A DNA stretch of 64,000 bases from Curtobacterium citreum (GTDB taxonomy: Bacteria; Actinomycetota; Actinomycetes; Actinomycetales; Microbacteriaceae). Shown here piece by piece: positions 16,872 to 24,701 of the stretch. The translations under genes and the position numbers were made by a program. The stretch is from assembly GCF_006715175.1 (NCBI RefSeq), contig NZ_VFMQ01000001.1, forward strand, positions 1,736,001 through 1,800,000. The letters run 5' to 3'. A model generated the notes under the pieces. The model was not told the origin of the DNA and searched no databases. It saw only the letters and a program-made list of their open reading frames with translations. Every line of letters begins with the position of its first letter. The stretch's first letter is position 1.

Positions 16872-17426
16872 ATGGCAGCGACGACCCACGCACGGCAGCC
16901 CAGGGGGACGGACGGCCCCTCGGCGGACGAGACGGCCCTGCTCGACGCACTGCGCCGGCGGATCGCGAACGGCCGCGCGGCCGGAGCGCTCGAGTCCGGC
17001 GTCGACGTGGAGCTCCTGGCCGACCGGATGCTCGCCGCACTGCCCTCCGTCAAGCACGAGGCCGACGCGCTCATCGGGCCGTTCTACGACACCCCCACGC
17101 TCGCGGCCTGGCGTGGGGTCACCCGGCAGGCGCTCAGCAAGGCGGTGGCGAAGCGCGACCTGATCGGCCTGAAGATCGGCGACGGCAGCCTCGTCTTCCC
17201 GTCCTTCCAGTTCGGCGCGTCCGGGACGCCGCTGCCGCACCTGCGGCAGGTGCTCGCGCTCGTCGACCCCGACCGGATCGACCCGTGGGGCAGCGCGCTC
17301 TGGTTGCACACCGTGGCGGACGAGTTCGGCGGCACCACCGCGGCGCAGGCGCTTCGCGAAGGCCGGCACGAGCAGGTCCTCGCCGCCGCCCGTCGTGCCG
17401 CCACGGCCTGGGCGGCCGACGCGTGA
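16872..17426 (+). CDS. Antitoxin of a RES toxin-antitoxin pair (Xre/MbcA/ParS-like)
   Basis: This 184-residue protein starts at an ATG preceded by an ideal AGGAGG. The central region contains a helix-turn-helix-like segment (TLAAWRGVTRQALSKAVAKRDLIGLKIGDG), and the C-terminal half has the DUF2384-like features LVDPDRIDPWGSALWLHT and REGRHEQVLAAARRA split around it. Such proteins neutralise RES-domain toxins and bind their promoter. The downstream toxin gene overlaps its stop by 4 bp. The assignment rests mainly on the paired context. Confidence 0.8.
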   Translation: MAATTHARQPRGTDGPSADETALLDALRRRIANGRAAGALESGVDVELLADRMLAALPSVKHEADALIGPFYDTPTLAAWRGVTRQALSKAVAKRDLIGLKIGDGSLVFPSFQFGASGTPLPHLRQVLALVDPDRIDPWGSALWLHTVADEFGGTTAAQALREGRHEQVLAAARRAATAWAADA

Positions 17427-18091
17427 CGCCCAGGCGCACCGACGTCGCCCAGCAGCGTCCGCGAGACGACCTCGACCTGACCGACTTCCCCGCCGAGGAG
17501 AGTCGCGGCACCACGTTCTACCGGGCGAAGCGGCACGACCGCGGCGCGTGGTGGTTCGCGAGCACGGAGCCGGACGCCGACGGGGTCGACGGTGGTCGGT
17601 TCGACCTCGCCGTGCCGCGGGGCACCTGCTACTGGGCGGACGCGGTCGAGGTCGCGGTGCGCGAGCGCCTCGCGCACCACGTCCTGACGACGAACACGGT
17701 GTTCGCGTCGCGCGCCCGCGAGATGGTCGTCGTCGCGGCCCGGGCCTCGCGCGGCCGTCGCTTCGCGGACGTCACGCACCCGGCGGCGGTGCGGTGGGGC
17801 GTCGGCGCGGAGTTGCAGACGATGGGGGACTACCGCGTGCCGCAGGCCTGGGCACGGGCCCTCGACGCGGCGGGCTTCGCCGGGGTGCGGTACAGCACGC
17901 GGTTCACGAGCGCGTCGGCGGCGAACGCGTGGGCGGTGTTCGGCGCGGCCGGCATCCCGCGTCGGCCGCGTCCGGAGCGCGTGCACCGCGACGGGGTCAC
18001 GGCGTGCCGCGAAGCCGGGATCCGGGTGCTCGACGACGGGTCGGAGTCCGGGCCGGAGCGCTTCACGTTCGCGACGCCCCCGCAGGACTGA
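17423..18091 (+). CDS. RES domain toxin
   Basis: This 222-residue protein has the RES fold pattern: GTTFYRAKRHDRGAWWF near residue 28, the central RGTCYWADAVEVAVRERL, and DAAGFAGVRYSTRF in the C-terminal half. RES toxins are ADP-ribosyl-transferase-related and degrade or consume NAD to stop growth. An invariant Arg, Tyr and Ser are expected in these motifs and candidates are present, but I did not align them. GTG start with a 4-bp overlap to the antitoxin. Confidence 0.85.
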   Translation: MTPRRTDVAQQRPRDDLDLTDFPAEESRGTTFYRAKRHDRGAWWFASTEPDADGVDGGRFDLAVPRGTCYWADAVEVAVRERLAHHVLTTNTVFASRAREMVVVAARASRGRRFADVTHPAAVRWGVGAELQTMGDYRVPQAWARALDAAGFAGVRYSTRFTSASAANAWAVFGAAGIPRRPRPERVHRDGVTACREAGIRVLDDGSESGPERFTFATPPQD

Positions 18092-18096
18092 CGACA

Positions 18097-18128
18097 GGGC
18101 CGCGCGCGACCGGGTGGTCGCGCGGCCG
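18097..18128. terminator. Hairpin after RES toxin
   Basis: GGCCGCGCGCGACC and GGTCGCGCGGCC pair around a 4-nt loop starting 6 nt after the toxin stop. No T-tract follows. Further GC-rich partial inverted repeats continue to about 18160. Confidence 0.55.
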
Positions 18129-18194
18129 GGGGTCGCGCGGCCGGACGGCCGCTCGGCCGGGCGGTCGACGGGCCGCCGTGTCGGTGGCCGTCCC

Positions 18195-18206
18195 TAGCGT
18201 GGCGGG
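18195..18206 (+). promoter_or_regulatory. Leaderless promoter -10 (TAGCGT)
   Basis: TAGCGT and a 6-nt spacer precede the GTG at 18207 with no ribosome-binding site. Confidence 0.6.
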
Positions 18207-19250
18207 GTGGTCGAACCCGTCGATGCGTGGTGGCGGCGCCGGCAGTGGTCCCGCGGCGTCGCGGTTCCGTACGCCGTCGGCGAGTTCCGGTCGGCGTGGG
18301 CGTCCTACCCCGTGCTGATCCGGCAGTACCACCCGGAGTGGAACCACGGCGTCGTCCTGACCCAGGTGCCCCCGACGGCCGAGGTCCTGCTCACGTGGGA
18401 GTGCGACGTCGGCCACGTCTTCGTCGCGACGCCGGCCGAGCAGCGGTCGCGGCCGGGCCGGGAGCGTCGTCGGTCGGTGTGGTGCCCGGAGTGCCAGCTC
18501 CAGGCGCAGCCCCGCCGCTGGCCCGTGCTGCCCGCGGACTGGCCGGCGACCGTGCCCGCGCCGCAGCGGGCCGAGCGCGTGACCGGTCGCCAGACCCTGC
18601 CCGCGGCACCGGCGCGCGGCGCGGCACCGTCGCGTGGCGCGGGACCGTCGCCGCGTGTGGCGGGCCCGACTGGAGCAACGGCGGTCCCGACGGGTGCCGT
18701 GGCGTCGAGCCGTGCGCGACCCGGGCGGTCCGGTGCGACCGGCGGCGGTGGACGGCGGACGGCTGCACGACCGCCCGTCCCGCGGACGATCTGCCCGAAG
18801 ACCCCCCGGCTGCCGTCGGGGGAGTCCTTCCCGAGCGTGTGCGCCCCCGCGACGGCCTCAGCGGTCGAGGCCGAACTCCGGGCGGCCCTGCAGGAGCGGT
18901 TCGCGCTGACGTTCGACCACACCGCGATCCGCCTCGACCGGCCGTTCTTCGACCACGTCGAGGCGTGGCCGGACATCGTGCTGCCGGAGCTCCGCGTCGC
19001 GATCGAGTACGACAGCACGGGGCGACACGGGCTCGAGCACGTCGGGCCGCGGCAGGAGACGGACCGCCGGAAGGACCGCGCGGTCCGGGCCGTCGGGTGG
19101 GAGGTCGTGCGGATCCGCACGGGTCGGCTCCCCGCACTCGGGCCGTACGACCTCGAGGTCTCCGGCATCTCGCGGCGGACGGTCGACCAGCTCGTCGACA
19201 CCCTCCGCACGGTCCGCGGCCCGCTGTTCGTCGACGCCTACGGGCGCTGA
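18207..19250 (+). CDS. Zinc-ribbon plus PD-(D/E)xK (VSR/DUF559-like) nuclease protein
   Basis: This 347-aa protein has two parts. Residues about 60-95 hold a treble-clef/zinc-ribbon pattern, WECDVGHVF...VWCPECQ, with ligands C, H, C, C. After an Ala/Pro/Gly-rich linker (about 115-200), residues 225-345 form a VSR-type nuclease: DIVLPELRVAIEYDSTGRHG supplies the acidic residues, DRRKDRAVRAVGWEVVRIR follows, as in DUF559 and Vsr proteins. It may cut or nick DNA, possibly at specific sites. It follows a toxin-antitoxin pair, so a defensive role is possible but unproven. Confidence 0.75.
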   Translation: MVEPVDAWWRRRQWSRGVAVPYAVGEFRSAWASYPVLIRQYHPEWNHGVVLTQVPPTAEVLLTWECDVGHVFVATPAEQRSRPGRERRRSVWCPECQLQAQPRRWPVLPADWPATVPAPQRAERVTGRQTLPAAPARGAAPSRGAGPSPRVAGPTGATAVPTGAVASSRARPGRSGATGGGGRRTAARPPVPRTICPKTPRLPSGESFPSVCAPATASAVEAELRAALQERFALTFDHTAIRLDRPFFDHVEAWPDIVLPELRVAIEYDSTGRHGLEHVGPRQETDRRKDRAVRAVGWEVVRIRTGRLPALGPYDLEVSGISRRTVDQLVDTLRTVRGPLFVDAYGR

Positions 19251-19279
19251 CGCCCGGGTTCCGACCCGTCGGCCGGGCG

Positions 19280-20236
19280 CTACGCTCGTCGGCGCAGGGT
19301 GTCCCGCGGGTACTCGCCGTGGCGCTGCTGGTACGTCGCGGAGAACCGTCCGGCGTGCGCGAAGCCCCACTGCTTCGCGACCTCGGCGATGCTCGTCGTC
19401 GCCGGGTCGCCCTGCAGCAGCGCGTCCCGCACCCGGTCGAGCCGGACCTGCCGGATGTAGGCGTTGGGGGAGAGCTCGAACGCCCGCTGGAACGCGATCT
19501 GCAGCGCACGGAGGCTCAGCGAGGCCACCCGGGCCAGGTCGGTGCTCGTGATCGGCAGGTGCGCGTGCTCGTGCACGTACTCGACGGCCCGTCGGACGTG
19601 GGCGTTGCGGGGGAGCAGCAGCTCGTCGGGGAGCGACGCGCTGACCACCGGGTAGAGCTCGAGCAGGGCGAGGGCGCCGAGCCGTCCCATCTCGGCCTGC
19701 AGCAGCGGCGACGCCTTCCGGTCGAGCACGGTGTGCGAGATGAGCTGCACACTGCTCCGCCACACCCGCAGGGCGCGCTCGTCGGGGCGGACGGTGTGGT
19801 CCAGGACGAGCTGCCCCGGTGCCGTTCCGCGTTCGCCGGCGACCTCCTCGAGCGCTGCCCGGTTCACCTGCACGATCTTCTGCTCGTAGTCCCGGTACGA
19901 GAACGCCGCGCCCTGCTGCGGCCAGAGCTGCGGCCGACCGGGCTCCATCAGGAGCTGGTCGTCCCCGGAGCCGATCGTGGCGGTCCCCCGGGTCGTCCAC
20001 TGCACGACGAAGTCCTCGGACGGGGTCATCACGCCCTGCAGGTGCCCGTCGAAGCGGATCGTCCGGAGGGACATCGCGGTGTCGCCGACGGCCGCGAACC
20101 GGAACGCGAACGGCATCGCGGTCGCGTCGGCGCGCCACTCGTTCCCCGCGTACGTGGTGGCGAGCAGGTCGCGGGCGGCGTCGAGGTCCGAGCTCTGCTC
20201 GTCCACGTCGATCCGGGTCGGAGGTGTCGGGTTCAT
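19280..20236 (-). CDS. AraC family transcriptional regulator (1 of 2)
   Basis: This 318-aa regulator has an N-terminal cupin-like sensing domain of the AraC_binding_2 type and a C-terminal double helix-turn-helix (about residues 215-315) with ITSTDLARVASLSLRALQIAFQRAF and the family tail GFAHAGRFSATYQQRHGEYP. It binds DNA as an activator or repressor of unknown targets. A clear paralogue with the same layout lies at 32018-32983. No co-transcribed gene; the divergent neighbour is the microprotein pair at 20474. Confidence 0.9.
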   Translation of the reverse strand: MNPTPPTRIDVDEQSSDLDAARDLLATTYAGNEWRADATAMPFAFRFAAVGDTAMSLRTIRFDGHLQGVMTPSEDFVVQWTTRGTATIGSGDDQLLMEPGRPQLWPQQGAAFSYRDYEQKIVQVNRAALEEVAGERGTAPGQLVLDHTVRPDERALRVWRSSVQLISHTVLDRKASPLLQAEMGRLGALALLELYPVVSASLPDELLLPRNAHVRRAVEYVHEHAHLPITSTDLARVASLSLRALQIAFQRAFELSPNAYIRQVRLDRVRDALLQGDPATTSIAEVAKQWGFAHAGRFSATYQQRHGEYPRDTLRRRA

Positions 20237-20416
20237 GGGTCTCGTGCATGATGACCGCTCCGCGCGGCCCTGTCCGGATCGCCGTGCCCCCGGTCCGGGG
20301 GTGGACCGCCCGGTCCGCGGTCGCGGTCGATGTCCACGGATCGTCGGGTGTCGCGCTCGGACGTCCGGGAATCGTCGACCACGGGCGTCCGCACCGCGTC
20401 CCGGCGGACGGCGTCC

Positions 20417-20473
20417 TAGCGTCGTCCTCGACGGGTCCGGAGCAGCCGGACCTCCCGAGACGAGGAAGCCACC
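20417..20473 (+). promoter_or_regulatory. Promoter -10 (TAGCGT) and leader of the microprotein pair
   Basis: TAGCGT at 20417-20422 is a -10 candidate, followed by about 45 nt of leader and a ribosome-binding site (GAGGAAG) 6-8 nt before the GTG at 20474. Confidence 0.5.
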
Positions 20474-20677
20474 GTGACGACCATCGCCGCCGACCTGGAC
20501 ACCGCACCCACGAGCGCCCGCCACGCGGTCTCGTCGACGAGCCGCCGGGGGACCACCTTCTCCGAGGTCCGTCAGGCCCGCCTGCAGCACGGGCTGCAGG
20601 TCGCCGCGGTGACGACCGGGCTGGTGTCCGTGACGGTGGCCGCGTCGGCCGCGATCCTGCTCGGGGTCTCCGCATGA
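20474..20677 (+). CDS. Small membrane protein (67 aa)
   Basis: This 67-residue protein was not recognised. It has a polar N-terminal half and one C-terminal transmembrane helix (AAVTTGLVSVTVAASAAILLGVSA, about residues 44-67, quoted as ends only: AAVTTG to LLGVSA). GTG start with GAGGAAG upstream. It overlaps the next small gene by 4 bp (ATGA), so the two make an obligate pair. Confidence 0.6.
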   Translation: MTTIAADLDTAPTSARHAVSSTSRRGTTFSEVRQARLQHGLQVAAVTTGLVSVTVAASAAILLGVSA

Positions 20678-20877
20678 GCATCCCCCGCAACGAGCTCGGC
20701 ATCCGCGGGTCCCGGGTCGCACGGGGCACCAGGGCGATCCCTGGGGCAGACCGGTCCCTCGCCGACACGCTGCTGCCGGTGCGTCGATCGGCGGCGTCGG
20801 ACACCGCGACGCAGCCGATCGACATGCGCGCCCTGCTCGCCGAGGCGCTCGACACGTCGGGCGTGCCCGGTCAGTAG
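20674..20877 (+). CDS. Small hypothetical protein (67 aa)
   Basis: This 67-residue basic, soluble protein with no recognised family overlaps the preceding membrane microprotein by ATGA. Its start codon is therefore read by coupling. The C-terminal half (PIDMRALLAEALDTSG) is a predicted amphipathic helix. The TetR gene's -10 box overlaps the end of this gene. Confidence 0.55.
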   Translation: MSIPRNELGIRGSRVARGTRAIPGADRSLADTLLPVRRSAASDTATQPIDMRALLAEALDTSGVPGQ

Positions 20878-20884
20878 GCTCACC

Positions 20885-20954
20885 GCACGAGCGAGCCCGC
20901 ACGAGCGAGCCCGCACGAACGACCCCGCACGAACGAGCCCGCACGAACGTCCAC
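20885..20954. repeat. Tandem repeat, five 14-bp units
   Basis: Five units of GCACGAGCGAGCCC, with variants GCACGAACGACCCC and GCACGAACGTCCAC, lie between the -10 candidate TAGGCT (20875-20880) and the TetR start, so the array probably forms most of the 5' untranslated leader. Confidence 0.85.
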
Positions 20955-20979
20955 ACCAGCCCCGATCAGCAGAGAGCGC

Positions 20980-21582
20980 ATGAGCACCGTCACCCCGACC
21001 CTCGTCCGGACCGACCGCGAGACGTCCGTCCAGCGACGGGCCTCCGGTGCCGCCGACGCCCTGTTCACCGAACGCGGCGTAACCCCGGTCACCCTCGACG
21101 ACGTCGCGGAGCGGGCGGGGCTGACCCGTGCGGAGCTCACCGCGGCCTACCCGACGAAGCGTGCGCTCGTCGTCGCGGTGCTGCAGCGGTGGCACGGAGC
21201 CTGGCGCCGCGCTCTCGACGGGATCGCGGCGGCCTCCGACGACCCGCGGGACGAGGTCCTCGGGGTGTTCGGCTACCTGGAGCAGTGCTTCGCCGACGAG
21301 GGCTGGCGCGGCTGCGCGTTCATCAACGGCCACGCCGAGCTCGGGCGGCAGGACCCGGCGATCGCCGCGCTCGCCCAGGAGCACTTCGCCGACGTCGAGG
21401 CGCACCTCACGATGCTCTGCTCCCGCGCCGGGGTGCCCGCCCACGTGGCTCAGGCCCTGTCGCTCCTCGTCGAGGGCGCCCGCGTCGAGTCGGCGGTGCA
21501 GCGCTCCGCCCAGCCCGCACGGGCGGCACGCCTCGGCGCCGCGATGCTGCTGTCGGTCTACGAGGGCGACCCGACCGACTGA
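20980..21582 (+). CDS. TetR family transcriptional regulator
   Basis: This 200-aa regulator has an N-terminal helix-turn-helix, VTLDDVAERAGLTRAELTAAYPTKRALVVAVL (residues about 36-67), matching TetR. The C-terminal ligand domain has CAFINGHAELG, a signature of the TetR_C_16/YcdC-like group that senses small organics. It lies just upstream of the hydrolase-GMC operon on the same strand and may repress it. The gene is flanked by tandem repeats on both sides. Confidence 0.9.
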   Translation: MSTVTPTLVRTDRETSVQRRASGAADALFTERGVTPVTLDDVAERAGLTRAELTAAYPTKRALVVAVLQRWHGAWRRALDGIAAASDDPRDEVLGVFGYLEQCFADEGWRGCAFINGHAELGRQDPAIAALAQEHFADVEAHLTMLCSRAGVPAHVAQALSLLVEGARVESAVQRSAQPARAARLGAAMLLSVYEGDPTD

Positions 21583-21592
21583 CCGCAGCCCG

Positions 21593-21682
21593 GCGCGGGG
21601 ACCGGACCCAGCGCGGGGACCGGACCCAGCGCGGGGACCGGACCCAGTGCGGGGTACAGGATCAGCACGGGGTACAGGATCG
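21593..21682. repeat. Tandem repeat, five 18-bp units
   Basis: Units of GCGCGGGGACCGGACCCA occur three times exactly (21593-21646) and twice as diverged variants GTGCGGGGTACAGGATCA and GCACGGGGTACAGGATCG (to 21682). The array starts 10 bp after the TetR stop and ends about 50 bp before the hydrolase start. Confidence 0.85.
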
Positions 21683-21730
21683 GGGTACGCCAGTCTGGGT
21701 CCGGCCGTTCCGCCCCGGTAGGAACGAAGG

Positions 21731-23071
21731 ATGACAGCGACCGCGTTCTGCCTCCACGCCCTCGGGTCGAGTTCGGAGGAGTTCGCGCTGCTCCGCTCCG
21801 AGCTCGCGGGCGACCTCGACCTGGTCGGCATCGACCTCCCCGGCTTCGGCCGCAGCCCCGCGAGCGCAGGGACCACCGTCGAGGAGATGGCCGTTGCGGT
21901 CGAGCGGGCCATCGGCGCGAGCGGCGCCACCGAGTGGGCGCTGGTGGGGCACTCGATGGGCGGGAAGGTCGCGACGGTGGTCGCGGACCGCACGCTCTCC
22001 GGCGCGAACGGCCTGTTCGGGCTGCGCGCCGTCGTGCTCCTCGCGGCCTCGCCCCTCGCTCCCGAGCCGATGGCCGAGGAACGTCGGGAGTCGATGCTCG
22101 CGTGGGCCGAGCACGGACGCATCCGACCCGACCACGCCGCCGAGTTCGTCGACGCGAACACCGCGTCCACGCTGCCGCCGGACCGGCACGAGATGGCCGT
22201 GCACGACGCCGAGCGCACCGACCCGCGGGCCTGGCGCGACTGGCTGCTCCGCGGCAGCCGTGAGGACTGGTCGGCCGACGCCGAGCCCAACCCCGCGCCG
22301 GCGCTCGTCCTGGCCGGTGCCGAGGACGGCGACCTGGACGCCGACGCCCAGCGACGCCTGACGATGCCGCACTGGCCCGCCGCCGAGCTGCACGTCGTCG
22401 ACGGCGCCGCCCACCTGCTGCCGTGGGAGCGCCCGGTCGAGGTGGCCGCCGTCGTCCGCGAGTTCTGGTCGCGCCGGGTCGCGCCGTCCCCGGTCGTCCC
22501 CGCCGACACCGCCCGGGTGCTCGCGTCGCCGCGGGTGAGCGCCCGAACACGCGGGGTCCTGGCCGTCCGCGCACTGCCGGACGACCCCGCGACGGAACCC
22601 CGCGCCCTGACCGCCCGGCAGCTCGACACGCTCCGCGCGGTCGCCCGCGTCGTCGTCCCGCAGCCGGGTCCGCAGCAGGTCGACCTCGCGTTGCGCCTGG
22701 ACGCCCAGCTCGCCGCGGGTCAGGGGGACGGGTGGCGCGCCGACGGCATGCTGACGGACGCCGACGCCTACCGGGCCGCCCTCGACGTGCTCGCGCCGAT
22801 CGCCGACTCCGGTGACCTGCCCGCGGCGCTCGAGGACGCCGCGGCCGGACGACTGCGCTCCGACGGTCCGCTCGACGCCGGGCAGCTCCGGACGTGGTTC
22901 GAGGACGCCGGGGTGGACCTGGTCAAGCAGTGGCTCGCCCACCCCGCGACCATGTCCGACATCGACTACGACGGCTTCGCCAACGGTGGCGACGGCGTCC
23001 GCAAGCAGGGCTTCCAGTTGCTCGGAGCCGGGCAACGGGAAGCATGGGAACCGGAGGGAACAGCACGATGA
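21731..23071 (+). CDS. Fusion: alpha/beta-hydrolase plus gluconate 2-dehydrogenase subunit-3-like domain
   Basis: The first 255 residues are an alpha/beta-hydrolase with the nucleophile elbow GHSMGG and a C-terminal catalytic-His context AAHLLPWERP. After a linker (about 260-300), residues 300-440 resemble gluconate 2-dehydrogenase subunit 3, the small partner of periplasmic GMC dehydrogenases (LDTLRAVARVVVP, then QWLAHPATMSDIDYDGFANG). No Tat signal is present, unlike the classic subunit 3. The next gene is a GMC oxidoreductase that overlaps by 4 bp, so the C-terminal domain probably pairs with it. An AAGG site precedes the ATG. Confidence 0.75.
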   Translation: MTATAFCLHALGSSSEEFALLRSELAGDLDLVGIDLPGFGRSPASAGTTVEEMAVAVERAIGASGATEWALVGHSMGGKVATVVADRTLSGANGLFGLRAVVLLAASPLAPEPMAEERRESMLAWAEHGRIRPDHAAEFVDANTASTLPPDRHEMAVHDAERTDPRAWRDWLLRGSREDWSADAEPNPAPALVLAGAEDGDLDADAQRRLTMPHWPAAELHVVDGAAHLLPWERPVEVAAVVREFWSRRVAPSPVVPADTARVLASPRVSARTRGVLAVRALPDDPATEPRALTARQLDTLRAVARVVVPQPGPQQVDLALRLDAQLAAGQGDGWRADGMLTDADAYRAALDVLAPIADSGDLPAALEDAAAGRLRSDGPLDAGQLRTWFEDAGVDLVKQWLAHPATMSDIDYDGFANGGDGVRKQGFQLLGAGQREAWEPEGTAR

Positions 23072-24657
23072 GACTCGACGCACAGCGCCGGTACCCGGAC
23101 GACGAGGTCGTGGACGTGGTCGTGGTCGGCACGGGGGCCGGTGGCGCCCCGCTCCTGGCCCGACTCGCCCGCGAGGGCCTGACCGCGGTCGCCTTCGAGG
23201 CCGGCCGCAACACCGAGCCCGAGGACCACCTGCCCGACGAGGTCGAGGCCCCGGCGGACATCAACTGGATGGACGAGCGGATCAGCGGCGGGTCCGCACC
23301 GACCGCGTTCGGTCCGAACAACAGCGGCACCGGCGTCGGCGGGTCGACCCTGCACTGGGGTGCCTTCACGCCCCGGCCGAGCGTCCACGACCTGCGCCTG
23401 CGCACCGAGAGCGGGCAGGGCGAGGACTGGCCGGTCGACCACGCCGAGCTCACCGCCTACATCGAGCGCGTCGAGCACGAGGTCGGCGTCGCGGGTCCCG
23501 CGCACTACCCGTGGGACCCGGAGCGCCGCTACCTGATGGGTCCGCCGCCGCGGAACGCCTCGTCGGACATGATGGTCCGCGGCGCCGAGGCGCTCGGCAT
23601 CACCGCGACCGACGCCCCCGTCGCACTCACGACCGAGGACCGCGTCCAGGAGCACCACGGCCTCCGCCAGGCCTGCGTGTCGTGCGGCTCGTGTCACCAG
23701 GGCTGCCGGAACGGGTCGAAGGTGTCGATGGACACGACGTACCTGCCCGCGGCCGTGGCGTTCGGGGCCGAGATCCGCCCCGAGTCGTTCGTGCACGGCA
23801 TCGAGCTCGACGCCGAGGGGCGGGTCTGCGCGGTGCTGTACACCCGCGACGGTCAGGAGCGCCGGCAGCGGTGCCGTTCCCTGGTGCTCGCTGCGGGCGG
23901 CGTGGAGACCCCGCGGCTCCTGCTCCACACCGGGCTCGCGAACAGCAGTGGCCAGGTCGGGCGGAACTTCACCGCGCACGGCGCGACGCAGGTCTGGGCG
24001 ACCTTCGACGAATCGATGCGCTCGTACCGCGGCTACCCGTCGTCGATCATCACCGAGGACTTCGTCCGCCCCGCCGACGCGGACTTCGCCGGCGGCTACC
24101 TCATCCAGTCCCTCGGCGTGCAGCCGCTCACGTTCGCCACCACGCTCGTGCGTGGCGGCGGGCTGCGCGGCGCCGAGCTCGTCCGGGCGATGCGGGACTA
24201 CCCGAGGACGGCCGGCGTCGGCATCAACGCGGAGTGCCTGCCGTACGACGACAACCGGCTCGTGCTGTCCGACGAGCTCGACGAGCACGGGGTCCCGCGG
24301 GCGCGCGTGACCTTCTCGCCCGGTGCGAACGAGGACGCCATCCGGGCGCACGCCGTCCGGACGATGACCGCGATCGTCGAGGCGGCCGGCGGGACCGACG
24401 TCCGGGTGCTCGAGCGCACCGCGCACACGATCGGCACCGCGCGGATGGGCCTCGACGCCGGGAGCTCGGTCGTCGACCCGGCTGGGCGCTCGTGGGACGT
24501 GCCGAACCTGTGGGTCTGCGACAACTCGGTGTTCCCGAGCGCCGTCATCGCGAACCCGGCGCTGACGATCATGGCGCTCTCGCTCCGCACGGCCGACCGG
24601 TTCCTGCGCGACGACCCGGCCGCCGACCGCGCCCGGAGCGCCGCCACCGCGGCCTGA
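23068..24657 (+). CDS. GMC family FAD-dependent oxidoreductase
   Basis: This 529-aa flavoprotein has FAD-binding VVVVGTGAGGAPLLARLA at the N-terminus, GVGGSTLHWGAF around residue 88, LAAGGVETPRLLL and the C-terminal GMC histidine/asparagine block (HTIGTARMG..., NPALTIMALSLR). A cysteine cluster CVSCGSCHQGC near residues 206-216 resembles those of gluconate and glucoside dehydrogenase large subunits. It likely oxidises a sugar, sugar acid or alcohol and passes electrons on with help of the fused subunit-3 domain upstream. ATGA overlap shows coupling. Confidence 0.88.
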   Translation: MRLDAQRRYPDDEVVDVVVVGTGAGGAPLLARLAREGLTAVAFEAGRNTEPEDHLPDEVEAPADINWMDERISGGSAPTAFGPNNSGTGVGGSTLHWGAFTPRPSVHDLRLRTESGQGEDWPVDHAELTAYIERVEHEVGVAGPAHYPWDPERRYLMGPPPRNASSDMMVRGAEALGITATDAPVALTTEDRVQEHHGLRQACVSCGSCHQGCRNGSKVSMDTTYLPAAVAFGAEIRPESFVHGIELDAEGRVCAVLYTRDGQERRQRCRSLVLAAGGVETPRLLLHTGLANSSGQVGRNFTAHGATQVWATFDESMRSYRGYPSSIITEDFVRPADADFAGGYLIQSLGVQPLTFATTLVRGGGLRGAELVRAMRDYPRTAGVGINAECLPYDDNRLVLSDELDEHGVPRARVTFSPGANEDAIRAHAVRTMTAIVEAAGGTDVRVLERTAHTIGTARMGLDAGSSVVDPAGRSWDVPNLWVCDNSVFPSAVIANPALTIMALSLRTADRFLRDDPAADRARSAATAA

Positions 24658-24701
24658 CCCCGCGCCGCCACCGGGGCCGAGGATCGGCTCGGGCTGCTGC
24701 C

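Noticed and set aside
20885..21682. Tandem repeats as a possible CRISPR array
   Set aside because: The units are 14 and 18 bp, directly adjacent without unique spacers, and no cas gene is present.
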